Below are positions 27,185 through 35,003 of a stretch of DNA of 64,000 bases, in pieces. The stretch covers positions 868,001 to 932,000 of the forward strand of contig JAWKKG010000002.1 of assembly GCA_041393395.1 (NCBI GenBank), given 5' to 3'. Numbering within the stretch: position 1 is the stretch's first letter; each line of letters opens with the position of its first letter. The notes beneath the pieces were generated by a model. It made no database searches and had not been told where the DNA came from. It saw nothing but the letters and a program-made list of their open reading frames with translations. This DNA is from JAGQIB01 sp041393395. Lineage in GTDB: Bacteria > ARS69. A program made the translations under genes and the position numbers.

Positions 27185-27979
27185 ATGACGGAAAACCTCG
27201 AGCTCCACGGCGGATTCGACATCGAGACACCGGAGCAGGTCGCCTTCCGCATGGAACGCGCCGGCCTCGGCAGTCGCGCGTTCGCCGCGATGCTGGACAC
27301 CGTCATCCTGTTCGTCCTCTATCTCGGTCTGGTCTTCGGGTTCTTCGGTCTCGTGTCGGCGATCTGGAACGTGAATCTCGCCGAGGACTGGGACTCGTCC
27401 CTCGTTCAGGTTCTCTGGGCCCTGTTCATTCTCGTCTCGTCGTTTCTGTTCTCCGGATACTACATCCTGTTCGAGTGGTTCTGGAACGGTCAGACACCGG
27501 GCAAGCGGGTGCTCTCGATCCGGGTCGTGGCGGACGGCGGGATTCCCGCGACGTTCGGTCGCATCGTGGTCCGCAATCTCGTTCGCCTCGTGGACTTTCT
27601 CGGGGGCTACGCGGTCGGCGTGATCGTGATGTTCGCGTCGCGGCAGGAGAAGCGGCTCGGCGATCTGGTCGCGGGCACGGTGGTCATCCGCGAAGCACGC
27701 CGATCCCGCGGTGAGATCCTCCGGCTCGGCGAGCCGACGCCCGCGGCGCGCCGGCTCGATCCCGAGCTCGTCGATCTCGTTCGACGCTACTGGGAGCGCG
27801 CGAACGACCTGGATGCCGACACGCGACGTCGACTCGCGCGCGACCTCCTCGCGCGCGTGGCTCCCGCGATGAACCGGTCTCCCACTCCGGGACTCGCGGA
27901 GCGGGATCTGCTCGAGATCACGCGGGAGCTGTTCGAGACGGACGAACCTCGCACGTCTTCGAGGGCTTCGAGAGTCTGA
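27185..27979 (+). CDS. RDD-family membrane protein
   Basis: 264-residue membrane protein. The RDD domain (residues ~20-170) has AGLGSRAFAAMLDTVILFVLY (Arg and Asp of the family name), a second helix near 72-100, and the conserved GQTPGKRVLSIRVV and RLVDFLGGYAVG segments; QEKRLGDLVAGTVVI closes it. A cytoplasmic tail of about 90 charged residues follows. ATG 27185 has a weak GGGGAG upstream. RDD proteins include Na+/H+ antiporter-like and transport-associated members, but this one cannot be placed further. Paired divergently with the SpoIIM-like gene. Confidence 0.9.
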   Translation: MTENLELHGGFDIETPEQVAFRMERAGLGSRAFAAMLDTVILFVLYLGLVFGFFGLVSAIWNVNLAEDWDSSLVQVLWALFILVSSFLFSGYYILFEWFWNGQTPGKRVLSIRVVADGGIPATFGRIVVRNLVRLVDFLGGYAVGVIVMFASRQEKRLGDLVAGTVVIREARRSRGEILRLGEPTPAARRLDPELVDLVRRYWERANDLDADTRRRLARDLLARVAPAMNRSPTPGLAERDLLEITRELFETDEPRTSSRASRV

Positions 27980-28011
27980 CTCGTCCGCCCACGCTCGTCC
28001 GGATCGGGCGC

Positions 28012-29277
28012 TCAGCGGCTCCCGGTCTCGCGACGCAGACGCGTCGCCTCCTCGCGGATCTCGGTCAGATCCCGCACCATCTCGCTCCAGCCGTACCACA
28101 GGGCGTAGTCCGGATTCGCGTGGAACGCGCCCTGGAAGGCGCGCATCCGGTGCTTGAGGTGCATCTCGAACAGACGTTGCTCGATCACCGTGGGAGCGTC
28201 GTGGAAGTACAGGAGATCCGGGAATGCGCTCGCGTATCCGTCCGGTCTCGCCAGCACGCCGTCCGCGTACAGCGCCGCGATCTCGCGGATCCCCTCCGCC
28301 AGCAGGTGATCGGCCTGTCGGATCATGTCGTCCGATTTCGCGAGCTCTTCCCGCGCGAACTTCTCGGAGTGACAATCGCCGCAGATCGCGATCATGCGCC
28401 CGCGCTCGCGGTCGAAGTCCTCCTGGGTGAGGCGCGCCGCGTCGACGGCCTTCACCGCATCGAGGCGCGCCGTCGGATTCCCCTCCGGATCCAGAACACC
28501 GAGCGCCTGCAGGATGGTGACCTGGTCCGCCTTCCACGTCTCGTCCTCGGAGAGAGGCAAGCGAACGGCGAGGAAGCCCCACGCGGTGCGCACTTCGTGG
28601 TTTCCCTCGGGCATGTGGCAGGTCTGGCACGTCGGGGCGGGTGTCTCGGCGGGAAGGGTTCCGTTCTGCGTCAGGAGCGCGCGGACGCCGTGCTTGGAGG
28701 AAGACCACATCTCCCACTGCGGGTGATCGAAACCCATGTGGCAAGTCTGGCAGGCCTGCGGTTGCCGCGCTTCCTTCACGCTGAACGTGTGTCGCGTGTG
28801 GCACGCGTCGCACGAAGCGTGACCGAAAGTGGAGCCCTTCGACTTGAGATCCCTGATGATCTCCTCGGACTTCAAACCGATCTTGTGGCAGCCGCCACAA
28901 CCTTTCTGGCCGTCGGCCAGGGCCATCGGCAACGCGTGGGTCGTCGGCATCGCCTCCATCACGGTCCACGCATGGGCGTGCTTGCCGCGCGCGTACTGCT
29001 CGAACTGCTCGGAGTGGCACGTCTCGCAGGTAGCCGCGGTCGGGGTCAGGGCTTCGGCCACGTCGGCGGCGGACGTGTGGGCGTCGCCGTGGCAAGCGTC
29101 GCAGCTCACGTCCTCCTGCGAATGCCGGGAAAGCTGCCAGTCCTGGACGGCCTGTGGGGTGACTTCGCGATGGCACTTCACGCAGTCGACGGCCCGCGCC
29201 GGGGCGACGAGGAGAGACGAGGCACACGCGGCGGTGATCGCCCCCGCGATCACGAGACGGGACGTCCGACGCTTCAT
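28012..29277 (-). CDS. Octaheme cytochrome of the hydroxylamine oxidoreductase-like family
   Basis: 421-residue periplasmic protein with a Sec signal (to ~Ala29) and eight CxxCH motifs at Cys32, 59, 84, 127, 156, 176, 217 and 299. Eight hemes with the last well separated, plus the C-terminal phrase AFHANPDYALWYGW, is the layout of the HAO/octaheme nitrite reductase family, which handles hydroxylamine, nitrite or other nitrogen oxides. Tyr391 and Tyr395 lie where HAO has its cross-linking tyrosine region, but I cannot say by eye whether the P460 cross-link exists. ATG 29277 has GGAGGATAT upstream. It is divergent from an Rrf2/NsrR-like regulator with an inverted repeat between them, suggesting control by NO or redox state. 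No HAO-partner cycB gene is adjacent. Confidence 0.85.
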   Translation of the reverse strand: MKRRTSRLVIAGAITAACASSLLVAPARAVDCVKCHREVTPQAVQDWQLSRHSQEDVSCDACHGDAHTSAADVAEALTPTAATCETCHSEQFEQYARGKHAHAWTVMEAMPTTHALPMALADGQKGCGGCHKIGLKSEEIIRDLKSKGSTFGHASCDACHTRHTFSVKEARQPQACQTCHMGFDHPQWEMWSSSKHGVRALLTQNGTLPAETPAPTCQTCHMPEGNHEVRTAWGFLAVRLPLSEDETWKADQVTILQALGVLDPEGNPTARLDAVKAVDAARLTQEDFDRERGRMIAICGDCHSEKFAREELAKSDDMIRQADHLLAEGIREIAALYADGVLARPDGYASAFPDLLYFHDAPTVIEQRLFEMHLKHRMRAFQGAFHANPDYALWYGWSEMVRDLTEIREEATRLRRETGSR

Positions 29278-29310
29278 GGGATATCCTCCGGATAGGCAAG
29301 AGAGCGGCAT

Positions 29311-29331
29311 CCGAGGGGTTATACCCCTCGG
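29311..29331. promoter_or_regulatory. Perfect inverted repeat, likely operator between the HAO-like gene and Rrf2 gene
   Basis: Arms CCGAGGGG and CCCCTCGG are perfectly complementary around TTATA. It is centred in the 93-base divergent intergenic region, 33 bases from the cytochrome start and 39 from the regulator start. The AT spacer in very GC-rich surroundings may also hold a -10 element. Binding by the adjacent Rrf2 protein is inference. Confidence 0.6.
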
Positions 29332-29370
29332 GGCCAAATCGGACAAGCGCATGCGATTCGAGAAATATCC

Positions 29371-29805
29371 GTGATCTCCCGGTCCGCCACTCACGCGCTC
29401 CGGGCCCTGGCCGTGCTGGCGGCCCTTCCTCCGGGGACTTCTCTGGACACGGGCCAGCTCGCCGCACGGGTCGACGCCCCGCCCAACTACCTCGGAAAGC
29501 TGCTCCAGATTCTCCGTCGGACGGGGATCCTGGCCTCCCGCAAGGGCCTCGGCGGGGGCTTCTCTCTCGCCCGTCCGGCCGCGGAGCTGACGCTCTACGA
29601 GATCGTGGAGCCCCTGGAAGGACTCGACCGCTGGAACGGCTGCTTCCTCGGTCAGGAGATCTGCTCGGCCGAGACGGCCTGTCCGGTGCACGACGACTGG
29701 GGCAGGATCCGGGATCGGTACCTCGGGTTCCTCCGCGAGACCCGCCTCGCGGCGCTCGCCGGCACGGCCCGGATTCCCGGCGGCATCAGCGATCCGACGC
29801 CCTGA
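29371..29805 (+). CDS. Rrf2-family Fe-S transcription regulator, NsrR-like
   Basis: 144-residue winged-helix regulator. The N-terminal HTH region MISRSATHALRALAVLA, then NYLGKLLQILRRTGILASRKGLGGGFSLARP, is the standard Rrf2 signature with recognition helix and GGGF wing. Cys91, Cys98 and Cys104 (CX6CX5C) can bind a [4Fe-4S] or [2Fe-2S] cluster, as in NsrR and IscR. Start is GTG 29371. It is divergent from the HAO-like octaheme cytochrome, so a sensor of NO that controls nitrogen-oxide metabolism (NsrR-like) is the best guess; an IscR-like role is less likely because no isc genes are nearby. The last 20 bases overlap the convergent cysteine-rich gene. Confidence 0.88.
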   Translation: MISRSATHALRALAVLAALPPGTSLDTGQLAARVDAPPNYLGKLLQILRRTGILASRKGLGGGFSLARPAAELTLYEIVEPLEGLDRWNGCFLGQEICSAETACPVHDDWGRIRDRYLGFLRETRLAALAGTARIPGGISDPTP

Positions 29806-30874
29806 GCCCGTCGTCTTCTCCGAGCAAGCGAAAGTCCCAGAGCTCACGAAGGTGGTCGCGGGCGGGAGGGAAGCCGCGCTCGCGAGCGATGCCGGCGATC
29901 ACTTCGTCCGTCGGGCGCCCGTCGAACGCCGGCAGCAGATCGTAGAGCCCCCGCGTCAGCTCGAGGGGATCCGTGCCGCGGTAGCTGTTCACGGTCACCG
30001 TTTTCGGACCGCGGGAGACGACCTCGTGCGGCAACGCTCTCAGCCGTCGCGGGATGTCGGGCGACGTGAGGCGTTGCCAGCGCATCTTCACCACGCGCTC
30101 GTGCAGTTCGAGCTCGGCACCCCCGAGGCGTCTCACGTCGGACCACTCCATCGGCGCGACGCGTTCCGCGCACTCGCGGTAGAACTCGCGCTCCCGTCCA
30201 CGCCAGCTTCCCCACGTCGCGCAGCGTCGCGCCTCGGTCTCGCTCTCGTCGATCGCCGCGGCATCGACGGAAGCCGGCTCGTGTCGCAGCAGGGACTCGA
30301 CCACCGTGTCTTCCAGTCCGACTTCACCTACGCACCACAGCGACAGGGTCCGCTGCGCGGCGAAGAGCAGCTCCTTCACGGCCTCCCAGAACTCGAACCC
30401 GGCGGCTCCGCGAACGTGCTTGCAGAAGTACGTCGTGCAGGCCGCTCCGCAGTGATCGCGGATCCCGCAGAGTCCCTGGTCCGCGACGTAGTGCGGGCAG
30501 CGCAGCCCGCGCGCACGCCCGAACGCTCCGGATTCGTTGCGCAGCAGAAGTTCGATCGGGCCGGGGATGCCCACACCCAACGGCGTCACCCGGACTCCGG
30601 CGTCGATCCGAACCTCCAGCGAGGCGCGCCCGTGCGGATGCGTGTGCGGATCCGTGAGGACTCCCCCGACCAGGTAGTTCGGGAGTTCGGGGAGGTACGT
30701 GCAGCACTTCGTCTCGGGTTCGAAGTAGATCCGCGAAGGGAGCCGCGCCTCCGCCGGCCGGCACATCGCGCACTCCGCGCAAGTCGCATGAGTCTCCGCC
30801 GGGATCGGGCCGTCCACCAGCGCGCCGATCCACCTGCCGTAGAGGAATGGCAGCGACGCGCGGGGCTCGGTCAA
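29786..30874 (-). CDS. Cysteine-rich protein of unknown function
   Basis: 362-residue cytoplasmic-looking protein without signal peptide or membrane helix. The first ~170 residues have eleven or more cysteines in tight groups: CAECAMC, KCC, LRCPHYV, GLCGIRDHCGAACTTYFCKH, which suggests a metal or Fe-S site. The remaining ~190 residues are helical, charged and cysteine-poor, ending in DFRLLGEDDG. I do not recognise the family, although similar cysteine spacing occurs in uncharacterised proteins of Myxococcota and related groups (recollection, not checked). It starts with TTG at 30874, which overlaps the upstream peptidoglycan-binding gene stop (TTGA); GGAGG lies nine bases before. Confidence 0.72.
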   Translation of the reverse strand: MTEPRASLPFLYGRWIGALVDGPIPAETHATCAECAMCRPAEARLPSRIYFEPETKCCTYLPELPNYLVGGVLTDPHTHPHGRASLEVRIDAGVRVTPLGVGIPGPIELLLRNESGAFGRARGLRCPHYVADQGLCGIRDHCGAACTTYFCKHVRGAAGFEFWEAVKELLFAAQRTLSLWCVGEVGLEDTVVESLLRHEPASVDAAAIDESETEARRCATWGSWRGREREFYRECAERVAPMEWSDVRRLGGAELELHERVVKMRWQRLTSPDIPRRLRALPHEVVSRGPKTVTVNSYRGTDPLELTRGLYDLLPAFDGRPTDEVIAGIARERGFPPARDHLRELWDFRLLGEDDGLRASDR

Positions 30875-31257
30875 AAGGTCTTGCCTCCGCCCGGCTTCCC
30901 GAATCCGCCGAACTTCCCGAAGTCCTTTCCGAGTCCCTTGCCGAACTTCCCGAAGTCCTTCCCGCCGCCGCTCGACACCCCGCCCCCCGGCCGGTTGCTC
31001 TGAGCGATGCTCCCGCCCGTGAGTTCGGCGAGCTTCGCAAGCGTCTTCGGTCCGACGATTCCGTCGGCGGCGAGCCCGTTCTTCTTCTGGAACTCCACGA
31101 CCCGCACGTGCGTCTTCTGACCGAAGATCCCGTCCGTCTCGAGCGGCCCGTACATCGACTTCTGGACCGCCATCTTGGGATTCGACCCGATCCAGTTGAG
31201 CGCGCCCTGCAACTCCGTCACGTCGGCTCCGCGGCTGCCGATTCGAAGCGTCTTCAC
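30871..31257 (-). CDS. Peptidoglycan-binding-like domain protein with Gly/Lys/Phe-rich tail
   Basis: 128-residue protein: residues ~1-75 form a PG_binding_1 domain (GSRGADVTELQGALNWIG, TDGIFGQKTHVRVVEFQKKNG, DGIVGPKTLAKL). The tail of ~45 residues is low-complexity, with GKDFGKFGKGLGKDFGKFGGFGK repeats that are split here only for description. No signal peptide is obvious, so cell-wall contact would need another export route; the domain also occurs in cytoplasmic and phage-like proteins. Start is GTG 31257. Its stop overlaps the TTG start of the cysteine-rich gene by four bases, so the two are translationally coupled. Role unknown. Confidence 0.78.
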   Translation of the reverse strand: MKTLRIGSRGADVTELQGALNWIGSNPKMAVQKSMYGPLETDGIFGQKTHVRVVEFQKKNGLAADGIVGPKTLAKLAELTGGSIAQSNRPGGGVSSGGGKDFGKFGKGLGKDFGKFGGFGKPGGGKTF

Positions 31258-31309
31258 GGCGACAAACCCCCGAGTTGGCGGGACGCTCCGGCGCGCTGCC
31301 GAAACGGCT

Positions 31310-31339
31310 CCGCTCGCGTTGGCATTCTACCGCGAGCGG
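31310..31339. repeat. Inverted repeat upstream of the ECF sigma gene
   Basis: Perfect 9-base arms CCGCTCGCG (31310-31318) and CGCGAGCGG (31331-31339) around 12 bases, inside the 192-base divergent region between the peptidoglycan-binding gene and the ECF sigma gene. It could be an operator or RNA hairpin. A TTGACA at 31368-31373 follows but has no convincing -10. Confidence 0.4.
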
Positions 31340-31449
31340 CCCGGCCTCGGTGCTTCTTGTCGCAGTATTGACACGAGGGCGCGAGCTCCCGGATTCTGAA
31401 CTTTCCGACTCGGATCGAAACCGAGGCGCCGAGCCGACGGAGTCGCGGA

Positions 31450-32019
31450 ATGGACGTGGGCGCGATCACTCTGCTCCTTCATCGCCTCCGCGACGGCGAC
31501 GCCGGCTCGTGGCATCGACTCCTCCCGCTCGTCTACGACGAGCTCCGGCACGTGGCCGGCGCGCGTGTTGCCGGTTCGCGCCCCGGCACGCTCGGCGCAA
31601 CCGAGCTGGTACACGAGATCTACCTGAAGCTTTCGCAGAGCACGTCGCTCGACCTCGTGGATCGCCGGCACTTCTTCGCCGTGGCCGCCCTGGCGATGCG
31701 CCAGTTCCTCGTGGACCGGGCGCGCGCCCGGCGCGCCGGAAAGCGCGGCGGAGATCGGGTCCGGGTCGAGCTGCGCGACGACGACGTGGTCTCCCTCGAC
31801 GCGGTGGAAGAGGTCCTCGCGGTCCACGAAGCCCTCGACCACCTCCGGAGAGTATCGGAGCGTGCCGCACGGGTCGCCGAGCTCCGGTACTTCGGCGGTC
31901 TGTCCGTGGAGGAGACGGCGGAGATCCTGGAGGTCGATCCCCGGACCGTGAAGCGCGACTGGCGGAAGGCCCGCGCGCTGCTGCTGGAGATCATCTCGTT
32001 TCAGCGGCGTGTCCCCTGA
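31450..32019 (+). CDS. ECF-subfamily RNA polymerase sigma factor
   Basis: 189-residue sigma-70 family protein with only regions 2 and 4. Region 2 covers residues ~10-75 (WHRLLPLVYDELRHVAGARV, ELVHEIYLKL, FFAVAALAMRQFLVDRARAR), region 4 covers ~125-185 (LRRVSERAARVAELRYFGGLS, EETAEILEVDPRTVKRDWRKAR). This is the TIGR02999-type ECF group that is frequent in Planctomycetes, Acidobacteria and relatives and is often encoded next to Ser/Thr kinases. No anti-sigma gene is adjacent; instead a kinase-TPR gene follows and may start within its 3' end. Inference: activation by phosphorylation rather than by anti-sigma release. Confidence 0.9.
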   Translation: MDVGAITLLLHRLRDGDAGSWHRLLPLVYDELRHVAGARVAGSRPGTLGATELVHEIYLKLSQSTSLDLVDRRHFFAVAALAMRQFLVDRARARRAGKRGGDRVRVELRDDDVVSLDAVEEVLAVHEALDHLRRVSERAARVAELRYFGGLSVEETAEILEVDPRTVKRDWRKARALLLEIISFQRRVP

Positions 32020-32056
32020 CGCGGACCGTTTTCGTGTTGCCCGTTTGGAGGTCCCG

Positions 32057-34999
32057 GTGGCGTCGAATCTCGGGGAGTGGAGACGGATCGAACGGGTTCT
32101 GGATCGCGTCCTCGACCTCAGCGGCGAGGAGCTCGAACGCGTTCTCGATCAGGAGTGCCGGGGGGATTCCGCCCTTCGTGGGCGGATCGAGGCACTTCTG
32201 AGGTCCGACACCGACGGCTCGTTTCTCGCACGATCCGCGTTCGACGTCCTCGGGCCTCCGACCGAAAGCGACTCGTCCGGCCCCGACCCCGACGTCCGCG
32301 ATCTCGCGATCGGGGGGCGGGTCGGGCCGTGGCATCTCCGGGAGCGGATCGGTGCCGGGGGCATGGGCACGGTGTACCTGGCCGAGCGCGACGAGGGGAC
32401 CTTTCGGCAGCGTGCGGCTCTCAAGGCGATCTCCCGCCTCCGCGCGAGCGAGGATCTCACCCGGCGATTCCTGCGCGAGCGTCAGATCCTTGCTCGGCTC
32501 GAGCACCCGAACATCACGCGACTCATCGACGGGGGCGTCACGGACGACGGCATCCCCTGGCTCGTCATGGAGCACGTCGAAGGGGAACCGATCTCGGATT
32601 GGTGTCGCGCGCGGGACGCGACCCTCGAGACGCGCCTCGATCTGATCGAGGCCGTCGCCGAGGCGGTCCAGTTCGCGCACCAGCGACTCGTGGTGCACCG
32701 GGACCTCAAGCCGAGCAACGTGCTCGTGGACACGGCCGGCCGCCCCAAGCTCCTGGACTTCGGCGTCGCGCGGCTCCTCGACGACACGGAAGATGGCACG
32801 CTCACCTCCGGCGCCGGCGCGTTCACGCCCCGCTACGCGGCACCGGAGCAATTGCTGGGCGACGTCGCCTCGACCCGGACCGACGTCTATTCGCTCGGCC
32901 TCCTGCTCTTCGAGATCCTGACCGACCGGCCGCCGTTCCCTCTCGAGGGACCCGGTCTCGCCGACGTCTGGCGTCGCGTGCTCGAGTCGGGTCCCGGCCG
33001 CCCGAGCGACGTTCCGTGTCGCTACCGGTCCCGCCTTCGCGGGGACCTCGACGCGATCGTCGCGCGCGCGACGGACCGGGACCCGGCCCACCGGTACGCG
33101 AGTGCCGACGCCTTCCTCGCGGATCTGCGCGCGTACCGGAACGCGGAACCCGTCGCGGCGATGCGCGGACGTCGCTGGTACGCGCTCCGCAAGTTCGCCG
33201 CGCGCCACCGGGTGGCGGCGATCTCCGCTGGCGTGGTCGCGATCGCGATCCTGGGAGGATTGGCCGCGACGACCCGGCAGGCGAGCGTCGCGCGGCAGGA
33301 ACGCGCGCGGGCGGAGCGCGAAGCGGGACGCGCCGTCGCGGTGAGCGACTTCCTGGTCCGGCTGTTCACCGAGGCCGACCCGGAGGTCGCGCGACCGGAT
33401 CGCCCCGTGAGCGATTTCCTCGAGGAAGGCGTCGCCCGACTGAACGCGGAGGGCGAGAGCCTGGGACCCGAGGCGTACGAGTCACTTCTCGACGTGGTGG
33501 CGCGCATCCAGTTCCATCAGGGCGCGTACGCATCATCCCGCGATCTCGCCGAGCGACTCGTCGACGTGCGGGTCGCGCGTCAGGGCGCCTCCTCACCGGA
33601 CGCCGAGGAGGCGCGGATCCTGTGGGCCCGCGCCGAGATGCTGATCGCGGACGACCGCACCGCCGCGGACTCGCTCGAGTCGTTGCTCGGGCGCATCGCG
33701 CCGTACGGCCGCGACCACCCGACCGCGATTCGCGCGAAGTGGGCACTCGCCGAAGCCTACGCCGGCCTCCAGGAACATGCGACGTGCGACTCGCTGCTCG
33801 CCGAGATCGCGGCGCTCGATTCGTTGCCGCCCGACGTTCCGCGTTCCGAGGTCCTGCTCCGGCGGGGCATCGTGCTTCGCATCGGGCGACGTTTCGCGGA
33901 AGCCGCCGACGTGACGCGCGCGGCGATCGCCGCGCGGGAACAGGAGGTCGGGCCGGATCACTGGTCCGTCGCCGCGGCTCGAGCCGAGCTCGCGTCGATC
34001 CTCCTGCGCGACGGAAAGTCCGAGGAAGCCGCCGATCTGTACGAGAGCGCGATTCCCCGGCTGCTCGATCACTTCCCGCCCGAACATGCGAACTTCGCGG
34101 CCTGGTGGCAGGACTTCGCGCTGGCTCGCAAGAACCAGGGCCACCTGATCGCGGCGGAGTCCCTCTCGGTCAAGGCGCTCGACGTCTCGACCCGCGTCTT
34201 CGGTGCCGACACGCGCAACGTCGCGCCCCGGCGCAGCGCGCTCGGACTCGTGTACATGCTGGAGGAGAAGTACGAGGACGCGGAGCGCGAGTTTCGCCGG
34301 GCGCTCGACATCAGCGAGGCGACGCTCGGACCGGACAATCCGAACACGGTCATTGCCGGCCACAACTGGTCCTGCGCGCTGCGGGAGATCGGAGACTACG
34401 CACGGGCGGACTCCGTCGGCCGGGCGGTGCAGGCGGCGCGCGTTCGCGCATCCGGCGAGCGCAGCACGGACTTCGCGTACTCCGGTCTTCATCAGGGGAT
34501 CCTGTACACGCGGATGGGTCGTTTCCCAGAGGCGGAACGACTCCTCGCGATCGCGCGAACCGTGTTCGCGGAGGCCTGGGGCGAAGAGCACCCCAAGGTC
34601 GCCGAGACGGAGGCGGCGCTCGCGGAGCTCCGGGTTCTGGTCGGTCGGGCCGAGGACGCGCTCGCCCGGGTCGATGTCGCGATCCCGCGCCTCGCCGACG
34701 CCTACAGCGCGAACCACCCGCGCACGCTCGACGCCCGCGTGACCCGCGGCCGCGCGCTCGCGTCCCTGGCCAGGAGCGAGTCGGCGATCGCCGAGCTCGA
34801 AGCGGTCCTCGCGACGGATGGGGGACACCCCACCCGTCGCGCGCGGGCCGAGGCGCAGGGAACGCTCGCGCTCCTGCGCGCGGAGCGTGGTGAGCGGGAG
34901 GCGGCGCGCGCCCATCGCGACGCCGCCCTCGCCCTGTGGGACTCGATGCCGCGGGCCGTCGATCCCCTGACGGCCCGCGTGCGCGCCCTCCGGATCTGA
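32057..34999 (+). CDS. Membrane Ser/Thr protein kinase with TPR repeats
   Basis: 980-residue Hanks-type kinase. From the start used, the kinase domain covers residues ~90-355: GAGGMGTVYLAE loop, catalytic Lys123 (AALKAIS), HRDLKPSN from 214, DFGVAR from 234, APEQ and DVYSLG. A transmembrane helix (~384-405, AISAGVVAIAILGGLAA) separates it from a ~560-residue extracytoplasmic region of TPR units (for example ALDISEATLGPDNPNT, ALGLVYMLEEKYEDAEREF). GTG 32057 has GGAGG five bases upstream; an alternative GTG 32009 would overlap the ECF sigma gene by eleven bases. The pairing with the ECF sigma factor suggests that the kinase, after sensing through its TPRs, phosphorylates the sigma factor. All kinase catalytic residues seen are intact. 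Confidence 0.92.
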   Translation: MASNLGEWRRIERVLDRVLDLSGEELERVLDQECRGDSALRGRIEALLRSDTDGSFLARSAFDVLGPPTESDSSGPDPDVRDLAIGGRVGPWHLRERIGAGGMGTVYLAERDEGTFRQRAALKAISRLRASEDLTRRFLRERQILARLEHPNITRLIDGGVTDDGIPWLVMEHVEGEPISDWCRARDATLETRLDLIEAVAEAVQFAHQRLVVHRDLKPSNVLVDTAGRPKLLDFGVARLLDDTEDGTLTSGAGAFTPRYAAPEQLLGDVASTRTDVYSLGLLLFEILTDRPPFPLEGPGLADVWRRVLESGPGRPSDVPCRYRSRLRGDLDAIVARATDRDPAHRYASADAFLADLRAYRNAEPVAAMRGRRWYALRKFAARHRVAAISAGVVAIAILGGLAATTRQASVARQERARAEREAGRAVAVSDFLVRLFTEADPEVARPDRPVSDFLEEGVARLNAEGESLGPEAYESLLDVVARIQFHQGAYASSRDLAERLVDVRVARQGASSPDAEEARILWARAEMLIADDRTAADSLESLLGRIAPYGRDHPTAIRAKWALAEAYAGLQEHATCDSLLAEIAALDSLPPDVPRSEVLLRRGIVLRIGRRFAEAADVTRAAIAAREQEVGPDHWSVAAARAELASILLRDGKSEEAADLYESAIPRLLDHFPPEHANFAAWWQDFALARKNQGHLIAAESLSVKALDVSTRVFGADTRNVAPRRSALGLVYMLEEKYEDAEREFRRALDISEATLGPDNPNTVIAGHNWSCALREIGDYARADSVGRAVQAARVRASGERSTDFAYSGLHQGILYTRMGRFPEAERLLAIARTVFAEAWGEEHPKVAETEAALAELRVLVGRAEDALARVDVAIPRLADAYSANHPRTLDARVTRGRALASLARSESAIAELEAVLATDGGHPTRRARAEAQGTLALLRAERGEREAARAHRDAALALWDSMPRAVDPLTARVRALRI

Positions 35000-35003
35000 T
35001 CGG

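Noticed and set aside
31368..31373. TTGACA before the ECF sigma gene as a promoter
   Set aside because: No acceptable -10 hexamer at 16-18 bases.
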